64,000 nt of DNA from Tannerellaceae bacterium (GTDB lineage Bacteria > Bacteroidota > Bacteroidia > Bacteroidales > Tannerellaceae): NCBI GenBank assembly GCA_031280645.1, contig JAITGL010000043.1, positions 9,290 through 73,289 of the forward strand. Direction: 5' to 3'. Of this stretch, positions 30,014-39,014 are shown one piece after another; the first letter of the stretch is position 1; every line of letters begins with the position of its first letter. Position numbers and translations under genes: made by a program. Under the pieces are notes generated by a model. That model did no database searches. It was not told the origin of the DNA and worked only from the letters and a program-made list of their open reading frames with translations.

Positions 30014-30096
30014 TGGGCAGTGATGGATTCGAACCACCGAAGACGTAAGTCAGCTGAGTTACAGTCAGCCCCATTTGGCCACTCTGGTAACTGCCC
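30014..30096 (-). tRNA. tRNA-Tyr (anticodon GTA)
   Basis: 83 nt, with the long variable arm of a class II tRNA. Acceptor GGGCAGT/ACTGCCC, anticodon loop CTGTAAC, T loop with TTCGAAT, discriminator A. Confidence 0.97.
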
Positions 30097-30106
30097 TTTC
30101 GCGGCG

Positions 30107-30137
30107 CAAAAGTATGAATTAATCTCTTATCTGCAAA
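30107..30137 (-). promoter_or_regulatory. Promoter for tRNA-Tyr and tRNA-Gly
   Basis: Minus strand TTTG (30134-30137), 19 nt, TACTTTTG (30107-30114): a textbook Bacteroidota promoter. The -33 box lies inside the last codons of ribH. Confidence 0.75.
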
Positions 30138-30613
30138 TTTAATTGCGCCATCTTTATTGCTGTAATGGCTGCTTCATCTCCTTTATTACCATACCTGCCG
30201 CCTGCGCGATCTGCCGCCTGGCTTTCGGTGTCGGTAGTTAACAGGCCGAAGATGAATGGGATATTGTGGTGTACATTTAAAAGGGTTATGCCTTTCGTTA
30301 CGCTGGAACAAACGTATTCAAAGTGCGGCGTTTCGCCTCTGATAACGCATCCGAGTACAATAATTGCATCAAGATTCATCATTTCGGAAAGGACTTTCGC
30401 TCCAAAGGTTAGTTCAAAGCTGCCGGGAACATAGCGGATGTGAATGTTCGACCGATCGGTTCCATGGCGTTCGAGAGCGCTGCACGCGCCGGCCAAAAGT
30501 TTATTGGTGATGCTTTGGTTCCACTCGGATACAACGATGCCGAAGCTCATGTCTTTGGCGTCAGGAACGTTGTCGGGAGTTTGACCCGACATGTATTGAT
30601 TAATCGTTGACAA
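30119..30613 (-). CDS. ribH: 6,7-dimethyl-8-ribityllumazine synthase
   Basis: 164 residues. Penultimate step of riboflavin synthesis. Core motifs: [33 protein letters not shown] (PGsFElp substrate loop), [15 protein letters not shown] with the catalytic His, and [20 protein letters not shown]. It lies 5 nt after the TPR protein gene. Other rib genes are not in the window. Confidence 0.96.
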   Translation of the reverse strand: MSTINQYMSGQTPDNVPDAKDMSFGIVVSEWNQSITNKLLAGACSALERHGTDRSNIHIRYVPGSFELTFGAKVLSEMMNLDAIIVLGCVIRGETPHFEYVCSSVTKGITLLNVHHNIPFIFGLLTTDTESQAADRAGGRYGNKGDEAAITAIKMAQLNLQIRD

Positions 30614-30618
30614 GGGGA

Positions 30619-31308
30619 TTATTTCTTTGCGAGTTCGGATGCGCGGGTTATGTATTTGTCGATCGAGGAGGCTTCTTCGGAATTGAAGTATTTTTCTTTT
30701 ATCGTTGTATAGGCTTTAACGGCGTTGCCATATTGCTTCAATTCTTCATAGGCCAAGCCGGCTTTTTTGAGGAAAACGGGGCCGAGGATTTCGTTGTCGG
30801 CCTTGCGGGCCGCTTTCTCAAAGTAGGGGATGCCTTCGGCAATACGGCCGGAATTTATGTAGCAATCGCCTATCAAACCGATTATTGCCGAAGAAACCAT
30901 ATTGTCTTTGCCTTTAAATCCTTTAAGTATTTGGGCGGCGCTTTCGGAGTCGCCCATCCTGAAGTAGCAAATGCCGGCGTAAGCTCTGGCAAGATTGGCG
31001 CTTGAGCTGGTACCGTAGCTGTCGATTATCGACAGGAAGCCGGGATAATCTGCCTGGTTGCCGTTCAGGGCGAGTGCAAATGAATCTCTCGCAAAATATT
31101 GTTCGCCTTTAAAAATCGCAACAGAGGCTTTCTTTTCCTGGGGAACCAGATAGCCGTAATAAATGCCGAGTACGCAGGCTGTGATGGCCGCTACGCCTGT
31201 AATGACGTATACAATGTGCATTTTATATTTCTCGATAAATTGTTCGGATTTTGAGACGAGTTCGCTCACTTCCAATTCTTTGTTTACACCTTTTCCTTTG
31301 GTAGCCAT
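30619..31308 (-). CDS. Membrane-anchored tetratricopeptide repeat protein (YfgM-like)
   Basis: 229 residues: a lysine-rich cytosolic start, one membrane helix at ~30-53 ([25 protein letters not shown] by position), then TPR-like repeats ([56 protein letters not shown]). The topology is that of YfgM, an accessory of the SecYEG translocon and periplasmic chaperone network. In Bacteroidota it usually sits beside ribH, as here. Confidence 0.85.
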   Translation of the reverse strand: MATKGKGVNKELEVSELVSKSEQFIEKYKMHIVYVITGVAAITACVLGIYYGYLVPQEKKASVAIFKGEQYFARDSFALALNGNQADYPGFLSIIDSYGTSSSANLARAYAGICYFRMGDSESAAQILKGFKGKDNMVSSAIIGLIGDCYINSGRIAEGIPYFEKAARKADNEILGPVFLKKAGLAYEELKQYGNAVKAYTTIKEKYFNSEEASSIDKYITRASELAKK

Positions 31309-31352
31309 AATTTATTTGTTACATTAATATTTGGTGATTGTTTTTCAGGGCG

Positions 31353-31360
31353 CAAAGGTA
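31353..31360 (-). promoter_or_regulatory. Putative -7 box for the TPR-ribH operon
   Basis: Minus strand TACCTTTG, matching TAnnTTTG, about 45 nt before the ATG at 31308. Confidence 0.5.
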
Positions 31361-31603
31361 GTTGTTTGAAAGATACAATGCAATACGCTTCCGAAGGATA
31401 TATTTCAGGCCAATCCAACCTCTTTTCCTTATATCATCGTTATCCGCTTTAGATTTTAACCGACCCACATTATTGGTAATGCGTATCCAGGCCTTGTCTG
31501 ATATGTACATCGCCCGCCCCCATTTACCCAGGCAAAGCCCGCAGCCCGGCAGCCCATATATTGCTGTGAAACCGCCGATTATCGAGCTAAATACAAAATC
31601 ATT

Positions 31604-31708
31604 ACCGTGAAAAACGTCGTTTTCGTAGCTACCGGAACGTTTTTGGTAGCTACCGGAACTGTTTTCGTAGCTACGAAAAACGTTTTCTCAACTACCTGAA
31701 TCGCATGT
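31604..31708. repeat. Phased palindrome array B: five 21-bp units, GTAGCTAC family
   Basis: Units start at 31604 (degenerate), 31625, 31646, 31667 and 31688, exactly 21 bp apart. Three have the GTAGCTAC palindrome. The last, TCAACTACC, is the same variant that ends array A at 1924. Read on the minus strand the order is variant unit then GTAGCTAC units, so the array points towards the TPR-ribH operon. Same family as array A, 30 kb away. The remainder of 31361-31876 shows no gene. Confidence 0.93.
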
Positions 31709-31876
31709 ATTTTAGACCGGATAATTGGGTCGGCTGGGAGATTTCTTTTAATGGATAGATTGCCGGAAAAACTCTTTAGCATGATTTGATGGATTTGAGA
31801 TATGGAGAAAGAATCTGTTTCGGCGCCCGATGCCCAACCGCCCCCGCGCGCTGCTTTTAAAGTCGGAACAGTTTTC

Positions 31877-31884
31877 TAACTTTG
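31877..31884 (+). promoter_or_regulatory. Putative -7 box for recF
   Basis: TAACTTTG (TAnnTTTG), with T-rich sequence about 18 nt upstream; transcription would start near 31890, giving a leader of about 15 nt. Confidence 0.5.
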
Positions 31885-31905
31885 TAATGCAAACATTCCA
31901 ATAAG

Positions 31906-33006
31906 ATGATACTCAAACGAATTTCCATACTTAATTTTAAAAACATACAGCAAGCCGACATCTCGTTCTCCCCCGGGATGAACTGCTTTTTCGGCAATAA
32001 CGGCATGGGTAAAACGAACCTTCTCGATGCCGTTTATTATCTGTCGTTCTGCAAAAGCCACCTTAACGCCGCCGATAGCCAGCTTGTTATGCACAACCAC
32101 GAGGTATGCGTACTGCAAGGTAATTACGAGTGCGAAGGCCGCGACGAAAATATATTGTGCGCCATACGCCCAGGACACAAAAAACAATTCAGCCGCAACA
32201 AAAAAGAGTACGACCGCCTTTCCGAACATATCGGCCTCCTGCCCATTGTTATGGTTTCGCCCGCCGATTCGGAGCTTGTGCGCGGAGGAAGCGGAGAGCG
32301 GAGGCGTTTGCTCGATATGATTATCTCACAGCATAACCGGAAATACCTCTACACCCTTATACATTATAATAAAATATTGCAGCAGCGAAACGCCTTGCTT
32401 CGCAACCGCGCCTCCGACCCTTCGCTTTACGAGGTGATCGAGATGCAACTCGAACTGTACGGCATGGAATTATACAAAATGCGCCGCGAAATGACCGAAA
32501 GCTTCCTCCCGCTATTCAAGTCGTGCTACAAAAACATCGGCGGATCCGCCGAAGAAGTCGACATCGCTTATATTTCGCAAATGGAACGCGGCAGCCTCGC
32601 TAAAGACTTGGCCGAAAGTCGCGAGCGCGACATGAAGCTGGGCTTCACCTCCTGCGGCGTCCATAAAGACGAGCTCGAAATGAAACTCGGCAATTCGCTC
32701 ATACGCCGCATCGGATCGCAGGGACAAACCAAAACGTTCCTTATCGCCCTCAAGCTGGCACAGTTCATTTTCCTCAAGCAAAAGGGCGAAACCACGCCTT
32801 TGCTCCTGCTCGACGACATTTTCGACAAGCTTGACGCCGAACGCGTTGAACGCATCGTCCGCCTTGTTAACGATCCCTCTTTCGGACAGATTTTCATTAC
32901 CGATACCAATCGCAAGTACCTCGACCTCATCCTCCTTTACGTTGGGGCTCCACACGAGCTATTCAAAGTAGAAAACGGTGCGGTCGGCAGCATTGGGCGC
33001 TCATGA
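31906..33006 (+). CDS. recF: DNA replication and repair protein RecF
   Basis: 366 residues. ABC/SMC-type ATPase: LNFKNIQQADISFSPG start, Walker A FFGNNGMGKTNLLDA, RGGSGERRRLLD, signature RIGSQGQTKTFLIALKLAQ and Walker B PLLLLDDIFDKLD. Loads RecA at gaps through RecOR. It overlaps the DUF721 gene by 4 nt (ATGA), a usual pair in Bacteroidota. Confidence 0.97.
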   Translation: MILKRISILNFKNIQQADISFSPGMNCFFGNNGMGKTNLLDAVYYLSFCKSHLNAADSQLVMHNHEVCVLQGNYECEGRDENILCAIRPGHKKQFSRNKKEYDRLSEHIGLLPIVMVSPADSELVRGGSGERRRLLDMIISQHNRKYLYTLIHYNKILQQRNALLRNRASDPSLYEVIEMQLELYGMELYKMRREMTESFLPLFKSCYKNIGGSAEEVDIAYISQMERGSLAKDLAESRERDMKLGFTSCGVHKDELEMKLGNSLIRRIGSQGQTKTFLIALKLAQFIFLKQKGETTPLLLLDDIFDKLDAERVERIVRLVNDPSFGQIFITDTNRKYLDLILLYVGAPHELFKVENGAVGSIGRS

Positions 33007-33296
33007 GAAGAAGCAATCCGGAGCCGCTCGGCAATATCCTGAACGATTTTTTCTCGTCGAACGACGCTCTTCGCCAAAGGATACTCGTCATGCGGGTGCA
33101 ACGCGCCTGGGGCGAGCTTCTGGGCCCGTCCGTCATGAAGTATACCGGCAGCGTATATGTTAGGAACAGAGCGCTTTATGTATCTCTCACTTCATCCGTG
33201 CTTCGCAGCGAGCTGATGCTGAACCGCGAAGAACTGATCAGGCGGCTTAACAATCATGCCGGCGGAGAGGTTATTGTGGATATTGTGATGCGGTAA
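33003..33296 (+). CDS. DUF721 (DciA-like) domain protein
   Basis: 97 residues, all DUF721: GNILNDFF, VQRAWGELLGPSVMKYT, VRNRALYVSLTSSVLRSELML. This domain is shared with DciA, the helicase-loading factor of bacteria lacking DnaC. The gene overlaps recF by 4 nt, which agrees with a replication role. At this length it is the minimal form; the family link is secure, the function inferred. Confidence 0.88.
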   Translation: MRRSNPEPLGNILNDFFSSNDALRQRILVMRVQRAWGELLGPSVMKYTGSVYVRNRALYVSLTSSVLRSELMLNREELIRRLNNHAGGEVIVDIVMR

Positions 33297-33305
33297 GGCA
33301 TTTTT

Positions 33306-33992
33306 TTATTTCTTGAAGTAAAAAGAAAAATAAGCCTTGAGCCGCTCGCGCTCCTCGTCGGTAAATACGCCGGCGGCGCATAGCCTGTCCCAGCCCTCAA
33401 GCGGCCGGCTGCGGCGCAGGCTGCATATTGCCATCGCCTGAGCCCGGCTCACGTAAGGGTGCCTCGACATTGAATCCATCTGTAAATAATTGATGAAGAG
33501 CGGGGCGATAAACGAGGCGTCAACGTAAAACCAATCCCGCAGCGCGGCAAAACGCTCCTCGTCCATCCTGTAAACCTCCATTAACTGATCAACGGTGTAG
33601 AAGCCCCCAAGGTTATCGCGAAGCTCGGCTATCTTCCTGGCATAAAAGCTCGCTATGCCGGGCACCATCTTGAGCGACGCCGTATCGGCCGTATTCAGCT
33701 CCACTTTTGTGCCTGCCGGATACTTCTGCCGCCTCTCATATCCCGGCGAGCCCTTCCGAGGAGCCGGGCCGTCTGACGCCCGGATGTCGGGCTCGCGAGG
33801 GGGCGGCTGGCTTGTGTCGACAGCCATAGGCCTGGGGGCGTTGTCGGGGCGGACAATCATTTGCGGCGCAGGCTGTTTTGCTTTCTTGTTTATTTGCGAA
33901 ATTAATACCGCGCTGATACTTGTCAGCAGCAGGAGGAGAGCTAAGACGCGACGCTCTCCGGTTGAAAAGTACAGAAAATTTTTCCACTTCAT
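33306..33992 (-). CDS. Helix-hairpin-helix domain protein (ComEA-like), membrane-anchored
   Basis: 228 residues. One N-terminal hydrophobic helix (ERRVLALLLLLTSISAVLI), a proline-rich linker (~28-90), then a ComEA-type helix-hairpin-helix (VELNTADTASLKMVPGI then IAELRDNLGGFYTVDQLMEV), and a second, weaker HhH near the C-terminus. These domains bind DNA without sequence specificity; a role in DNA uptake or envelope-side DNA binding is possible. The ATG at 33992 is preferred because a -7 box lies at 34016-34023, so the frame's upstream ATG at 34046 would precede transcription. Confidence 0.85.
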   Translation of the reverse strand: MKWKNFLYFSTGERRVLALLLLLTSISAVLISQINKKAKQPAPQMIVRPDNAPRPMAVDTSQPPPREPDIRASDGPAPRKGSPGYERRQKYPAGTKVELNTADTASLKMVPGIASFYARKIAELRDNLGGFYTVDQLMEVYRMDEERFAALRDWFYVDASFIAPLFINYLQMDSMSRHPYVSRAQAMAICSLRRSRPLEGWDRLCAAGVFTDEERERLKAYFSFYFKK

Positions 33993-34015
33993 ACAGGTTT
34001 GCTTTGGTTGGGGCG

Positions 34016-34023
34016 CAAAGGTA
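34016..34023 (-). promoter_or_regulatory. Putative -7 box for the helix-hairpin-helix gene
   Basis: Minus strand TACCTTTG, TAnnTTTG, 23 nt before the ATG at 33992. Confidence 0.5.
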
Positions 34024-34102
34024 TTCAAGCGATGCCGAATCTGCAACGGGATAATTTCTCCGATGGAGATTAATCCCCAACTCTAAATTCGCCGGTTCAA
34101 AC

Positions 34103-34110
34103 TATCTTTG
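34103..34110 (+). promoter_or_regulatory. Putative -7 box for the fucosidase operon
   Basis: TATCTTTG (TAnnTTTG), 34 nt before the ATG at 34145; no clear -33 element, which would fit an activator-dependent promoter. Confidence 0.45.
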
Positions 34111-34144
34111 CCTCCCAATAATAATTAATTTTTAAAATTTTACC

Positions 34145-35698
34145 ATGAAACACATCATCGCAACAGCAGCCATAGCCGCTGCAATCCTGGCCTCGTGTAC
34201 CGCCGAAAAGAAGCCGGTAAAGGATATCAATTCAACTGTTAGCCCGGCGGGAACTTCAACATTCAAAGCCGATTGGGACAGTATCGCGGCAAAGTATAGC
34301 TTCCCCGAATGGTTTGCCGACGCCAAGTTCGGAATCTTTATACATTGGGGAGTTTACGCCGTGCCGGCCTTCGATAACGAATGGTATCCGCGAAACATGT
34401 ATCAGCAGGATCATAAAGTATTTAAGAGCCATGCCGAACGTTACGGCAGCCAGGAATCGTTCGGATACAAAGATTTTATCCCGATGTTCAAGGCCGAACG
34501 CTTTAACGCCAACGAATGGATGGCGCTCTTCAAGGCTTCGGGCGCCAAGTACGTGGTTCCGGTAGCCGAGCACCACGACGGGTTTTCGATGTACGCATCC
34601 GACCGCAACCATTGGAACTCTGTGGACATGGGCCCCAAAAGGGATATCGTGGGCGAGCTGAAGGCCGCGGCCGAGCGCGAAGGCATCGTTTTCGGACTGT
34701 CGAGCCACAGGCTGGAGAACGCCTGGTTCTATAACGGGGGAATGAAATTCCCGTCCGACGTGCAGGATACCTCCATATCCCTTTACGGCTTCCGGCTTCC
34801 GGGCGGACGGGAGGATTATAACGAGGCTGTGGCGCTCGACTGGTTAGCGCATGTGCACGAGCTGATCGACAAGTACCAACCCCAACTCTTCTGGTTTGAC
34901 TGGACGGTGGATTCAGACGTGATCAGGCCTTACTTTAACAAGTTCCTCGCATACTATTACAACTCCGCGATCGACTGGGGGAAGCAAGTGGCGGTTAATA
35001 CCAAGTCGGGATATCCTACCAATATACAAGTGGGCGACGTTGAGCGGGGAAAACTCGACAGCATGCGCAAATATCCCTGGCAAACCGACACCTCCGTTGG
35101 AAAACACTCGTGGTGCTATACCGAGGGAGAAGAAAATAAAACTCCCGAACAAATCGTTCACGACCTCGTCGACATTGTGAGCAAAAACGGCAACCTCCTG
35201 CTCAACATCGGCCCGAAAGCCGACGGGACCATAACCGGCGAACAAGCCAACGTACTGCTCAATATCGGACAATGGCTCAACATTAACGGCGAAGCAATCT
35301 ACGGCTCCCGATGCTGGAAAAAACACGGCGAAGGCGACAAAGGCGGTACCGCCGGATCATTTACCGACAACGCCGCAACCGAATACTCCGCCCGCGACAT
35401 ACGCTTCACCTCAAAAGGAAACACGCTTTACGCCATCGTACTCAGCTGCAAAGAACCGCAAACCATCGTTCGCAGCCTTACGCCAGAAAACATCGGCTCC
35501 GCCAAAATACAATCGGTGCGGCTGCTGGGATCGGACGACAACATTGAATGGGAACTTACGCCCGACGGACTGAAAGTTAAATTCCCCGACAAAATGCCTT
35601 GCAGCTACGCCTGCTCCATACGCATCGACTTCGACAAACCCGCCGGCGAAAACCTCCCCTCCGAAATGATCGACATACCCTTTAAGCACGGATCATAA
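34145..35698 (+). CDS. Alpha-L-fucosidase, glycoside hydrolase family 29, lipoprotein
   Basis: 517 residues. Lipoprotein signal peptide with lipobox LAS-C18. GH29 blocks: AKFGIFIHWGVYAVPAF, YGSQESFGYKDFIPMFKAERF (by position), AKYVVPVAEHHDGFSMY, MGPKRDIVGEL, and QLFWFDWTVD, where D252 corresponds to the catalytic nucleophile. NGNLLLNIGPKADG is also typical. A C-terminal beta domain follows from ~390. It probably cleaves terminal fucose from host or algal glycans at the cell surface or periplasm. The next gene starts 2 nt after its stop, so fucosidase and aldo/keto reductase form one operon. Confidence 0.95.
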   Translation: MKHIIATAAIAAAILASCTAEKKPVKDINSTVSPAGTSTFKADWDSIAAKYSFPEWFADAKFGIFIHWGVYAVPAFDNEWYPRNMYQQDHKVFKSHAERYGSQESFGYKDFIPMFKAERFNANEWMALFKASGAKYVVPVAEHHDGFSMYASDRNHWNSVDMGPKRDIVGELKAAAEREGIVFGLSSHRLENAWFYNGGMKFPSDVQDTSISLYGFRLPGGREDYNEAVALDWLAHVHELIDKYQPQLFWFDWTVDSDVIRPYFNKFLAYYYNSAIDWGKQVAVNTKSGYPTNIQVGDVERGKLDSMRKYPWQTDTSVGKHSWCYTEGEENKTPEQIVHDLVDIVSKNGNLLLNIGPKADGTITGEQANVLLNIGQWLNINGEAIYGSRCWKKHGEGDKGGTAGSFTDNAATEYSARDIRFTSKGNTLYAIVLSCKEPQTIVRSLTPENIGSAKIQSVRLLGSDDNIEWELTPDGLKVKFPDKMPCSYACSIRIDFDKPAGENLPSEMIDIPFKHGS

Positions 35699-35700
35699 TC

Positions 35701-36633
35701 ATGGAATACAGAAACCTCGGGCAAACGGGCATGAAAGTATCCTCGCTCGGCTTCGGAGCCTCGTCGCTCGGCGGAGTTTTCCATCCGCTTAAAGAAGAAG
35801 AAGGGATACGGGCCGTAAACGCCGCCGTTGAAAGCGGAATCAACTTTATCGACGTATCGCCCTATTACGGCCACTACAAGGCCGAAACCCTGCTCGGCAA
35901 AGCCCTGCGCGACATTGACCGCAACAAGTATTACCTCTCAACCAAAGTAGGACGCTACGGAGTAAACGGGCAAAACACGTGGGACTACTCCGCCCGCCGC
36001 GCCCAGGAAAGCGTTTACGAAAGCATGGAGCGGCTCAACGTTGATTATGTCGACCTCGTAAGCGTTCACGACATCGAATTTGCCGACCTGAGGCAGGTTT
36101 GCTCCGAAACCCTCCCCGCCCTCGTCGAGCTCCGCAACCAGGGAATTATTGAGCACGTAGGGATTACCAACCTTACCCTCCGCCATTTCCGCTACGTTAT
36201 TGACCACACGCCCGCCGGAACGGTCGAAACCATACTGTCGTTCTGCCATTACTGCCTTAACGACGACTCGCTTGCCGATTATCTCGACTATTTCGAGTCG
36301 AAAGGCATAGGAGTAATCAACGCCTCGCCGTTTTCGATGGGACTGCTAACCGAACGCGGCGCGCCCGCCTGGCATCCCGCCCCCGCGCCCCTGCGCCGCC
36401 TTTGCGCCGAAGCCGCCCAATGGTGCGCCAAGTCGGGCAAGCCGATCGAAGCCTTAGCCATTCAGTACGCCGTTGCAAACCCCCGGATTGCCGCCACGCT
36501 GTTCAGCACCACCCGCGCCGAAGCCGTGGCCTGCAACATCGCCCGCAGCGCCGAACCGCTCAACCAGGCCATGCTCGACGAAGTGCGGAGCATACTCGAA
36601 CCGGCTTTTCGCGATACATGGCTAAACTCTTAG
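35701..36633 (+). CDS. Aldo/keto reductase, L-galactose/L-fucose dehydrogenase-like
   Basis: 310 residues, an AKR barrel close in pattern to plant L-galactose dehydrogenase: MEYRNLGQTGMKVSSLGFGA, INFIDVSPYYG, STKVGRYG, LVSVHDIEFADL, HVGITNLTLRHF, ILSFCHYCLNDDSL, INASPFSMGLLTERGAPAWH. The catalytic tetrad is D51, Y56, K82 and H123. L-galactose and L-fucose differ only at C6, so with a fucosidase next door the likely reaction is oxidation of L-fucose to its lactone. Exact substrate and cofactor are inferred. Confidence 0.85.
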   Translation: MEYRNLGQTGMKVSSLGFGASSLGGVFHPLKEEEGIRAVNAAVESGINFIDVSPYYGHYKAETLLGKALRDIDRNKYYLSTKVGRYGVNGQNTWDYSARRAQESVYESMERLNVDYVDLVSVHDIEFADLRQVCSETLPALVELRNQGIIEHVGITNLTLRHFRYVIDHTPAGTVETILSFCHYCLNDDSLADYLDYFESKGIGVINASPFSMGLLTERGAPAWHPAPAPLRRLCAEAAQWCAKSGKPIEALAIQYAVANPRIAATLFSTTRAEAVACNIARSAEPLNQAMLDEVRSILEPAFRDTWLNS

Positions 36634-36685
36634 CGGCAAGATAAGCCCTTAAACAAATATTTTACAGGATGATAATACGAAACCT

Positions 36686-36930
36686 CCAATCTCGCGCCGG
36701 AAATTCCGTGGAGCTTTCCGAGGCCTGAGATTCCTTGCCGGAAATTCCGTGAAGCTTTCCGAGGCCTGAGATTCCTTGCCGGAAATTCCGTGAAGCTTTC
36801 CGAGGTCTAAGATTCCTTGCCGGAAATTCCGTGAAGCTTTCCGAGGTTCAAGATTCCTTCCCGGAAATTCCGGCGAGCTTTCCGAGGTTTAGCCTCGCCT
36901 TGCCGGGAACCCGGCGGAGGTTTGCAAAAG
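36686..36930. repeat. Phased array F: six 41-bp units, CGGAAATTCCG type
   Basis: Units start at 36686 (degenerate), 36727, 36768, 36809, 36850 and 36891 (decayed), exactly 41 bp apart. Each has GATTCCTTGCCGGAAATTCCG and GAAGCTTTCCGAGG segments; the 36850 unit holds CCGGAA-A-TTCCGG, arms of six around one base. The family is that of array E: the 36850 unit and the 10111 unit differ at only a few bases. The array lies between two plus-strand genes of the fucose cluster. Confidence 0.95.
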
Positions 36931-36972
36931 CGGTATTATCTCCATCATTATTATATTAATAAATAGATAAAT

Positions 36973-37938
36973 ATGAATGATCAAACCAATAACCCGGGGC
37001 CGCGCGAGAGCCTGCCTTCGCTGCTGATAATCGACGCTCATGCGCATCTTTGGCTGCAACAGTCGGCCGAGGTCGACGGCCAACTAATTTACGGGCTTGG
37101 CGGCGGGCGGGCTTTCTTTATGGGAGAAGTGAGGCAAATGCTGCCTCCGTATATGACCCGCGGCTGCAATACGGCCGAGGCGCTGCTTGCCAACATGGAT
37201 TACGCCCAGGTGGCCGCCGCCGTTATCACCCAGGAGTATATCGACGGCTCGCAGAACGATTACCTGCGCGAAGTGCAGCGCCTTTACCCCGGCCGCTTCC
37301 TTTGCTGCGCGCTGGTCGACGCCCGCCGGCCCGGTTTTGCCGCCGAAGCCGAGCAGGCCGTCGGCGAAGGATTCCGCGCCTTTAAGCTGCCCGCCGGCCG
37401 CCTTATCATGAGCGACCGCCGGGTGCGCCTCACTTCGAACGAGATGATGAGCCTCTTTGCAACGCTCAGCCGCAATGGCCTCATACTGTCGGTCGACCTT
37501 GCCGACGGGGCCGGGCAAACGGCCGAGATGGAGGAGGTGATTGCAGAATATCCGTCGCTAAAGATTGCCGTGGGCCATTTCGGCATGGTAAACCGCCCCG
37601 GCTGGCAAGAGCAGATCAAGCTGGCGCGCCACTCCAATGTGATGATAGAGTCGGGAGGCATAACCTGGCTGTTCCACAATGAATTTTATCCTTACCACGG
37701 GGCCGTGAAGGCCATCCGCGAAGCGGCGTCGCTGGCGGGGATCGAGAAGCTCATGTGGGGCTCCGACTATCCGCGAACCATGGTTGCGATAACCTACCGC
37801 ATGTCGTACGACTTTATCCTCCGCAGCGATATTCTTTCGGAGGATGAAAAAAGGCTGTTCCTGGGAGCTAACGCCCAGGCTTTTTACGGCTTCGGGCCCC
37901 TGCCCGAAATGCCTTATGTGAAGAGTATGCTCGAATAA
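36973..37938 (+). CDS. Amidohydrolase family protein, possible L-fuconolactonase
   Basis: 321 residues, amidohydrolase-2 (COG2159/COG3618-like) TIM barrel. Metal ligands: DAHAHLW (H23, H25), AVGHFGMV and WGSDYPR with the conserved Asp. This superfamily includes L-fucono-1,5-lactonase. With a dehydrogenase upstream that would produce a lactone, hydrolysis of fuconolactone is the best guess, but 2-pyrone or other acid substrates are possible. It is separated from the reductase by the 41-bp array and followed at 21 nt by the alcohol dehydrogenase gene. Confidence 0.75.
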   Translation: MNDQTNNPGPRESLPSLLIIDAHAHLWLQQSAEVDGQLIYGLGGGRAFFMGEVRQMLPPYMTRGCNTAEALLANMDYAQVAAAVITQEYIDGSQNDYLREVQRLYPGRFLCCALVDARRPGFAAEAEQAVGEGFRAFKLPAGRLIMSDRRVRLTSNEMMSLFATLSRNGLILSVDLADGAGQTAEMEEVIAEYPSLKIAVGHFGMVNRPGWQEQIKLARHSNVMIESGGITWLFHNEFYPYHGAVKAIREAASLAGIEKLMWGSDYPRTMVAITYRMSYDFILRSDILSEDEKRLFLGANAQAFYGFGPLPEMPYVKSMLE

Positions 37939-37959
37939 CCCTTACATTATATATATAAT

Positions 37960-38976
37960 ATGAAAGCGATTCAAATATCGCGACCCGGCGAGGTTGCCCT
38001 TATTAACGTTCCGGTTCCGGAGCCCGGGCCTGGCGAAGTATTGCTCCGCGTTGAGTACGCCGGCTTTTGCGGTTCCGACCTCAGTACCTATCTGGGAAAG
38101 AATTTGATGGCGAAGACGCCCGTAATACCCGGCCACGAGATAGGGGGCCGCATCGAGCGAGCCGGCGCCGGCGTTCCGGAGCATATCGCCCCGGGGCTTG
38201 CGTGCACGGTTAACCCGTATACGGCCTGCGGAGCTTGCCCTTCATGCCTTAAAGGCCGCCCGAACGCCTGCCGCGACAATCGCACCCTGGGCGTGCAGCG
38301 CAACGGGGCGATGAGCGAATATGCGGCCGTTCCGTGGGAGAAGCTTATAATCGACAACGAGGTGTCGCCCCTCCGCTTTGCGCTTGTAGAGCCGATGAGC
38401 GTTGGGTTTCACGCCGTGGCCCGCGCCGGCGTAACCGATAGCGACGCCGTGATGGTAATAGGCTGCGGGATGATAGGCATGGGGGCCATTGTTCGCGCCT
38501 CGCTCCGCGGAGCCTGCGTGATAGCCTTAGACGTTGACGACGCCAAGCTGGAGGTAGCCCGCAAGTTCGGAGCCTCTCACACTGTCAACGCCGCCGGCAA
38601 CGTAGAGCGGAGCCTGATGGATATAACCTCCGGCTCGATGCCCGACGTAACGATTGAAGCCGCCGGCTCTCCGGCCGCTTACCGTTCGGCCTTAGTGTTT
38701 GCCGGCTTCAGCGGCCGCGTTGCCTGCATCGGCTACGCTCCTTCCGACGTATCGCTCCCCACCAAGCTTATCGTACAAAAAGAACTCGACGTTAGAGGAT
38801 CGCGCAACGCGCTGCCCGATGATTTCCGCGCGGTTATTGCCTGCCTTAAGCGCAACGCTCTGCCTGTTGAAAGCCTTATCTCTTCGGTTTGCAAGCCGGA
38901 GGAGGCCGGGGATGCGCTAAAGAATTGGGCGGACAGGCCCGGCGAGGTGTTTCGGATTTTGACGGGGTTCGGTTGA
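37960..38976 (+). CDS. Zinc-dependent medium-chain alcohol dehydrogenase
   Basis: 338 residues. Catalytic zinc site C37 and H59-E60 (FCGSDL, PGHEIGG). Structural zinc cysteines C90, C93, C96 and C104. Rossmann motif VIGCGMIGMGAI. The family covers sorbitol, threonine and galactitol dehydrogenases. Within this cluster it might act on fucose itself or on 2-keto-3-deoxy-L-fuconate; no fuconate dehydratase or aldolase is nearby, so the position in the pathway is uncertain. Confidence 0.85.
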   Translation: MKAIQISRPGEVALINVPVPEPGPGEVLLRVEYAGFCGSDLSTYLGKNLMAKTPVIPGHEIGGRIERAGAGVPEHIAPGLACTVNPYTACGACPSCLKGRPNACRDNRTLGVQRNGAMSEYAAVPWEKLIIDNEVSPLRFALVEPMSVGFHAVARAGVTDSDAVMVIGCGMIGMGAIVRASLRGACVIALDVDDAKLEVARKFGASHTVNAAGNVERSLMDITSGSMPDVTIEAAGSPAAYRSALVFAGFSGRVACIGYAPSDVSLPTKLIVQKELDVRGSRNALPDDFRAVIACLKRNALPVESLISSVCKPEEAGDALKNWADRPGEVFRILTGFG

Positions 38977-39014
38977 GCCGGGAAGTTGAACGTAGTTGGC
39001 GGGAATGGTTTTCC

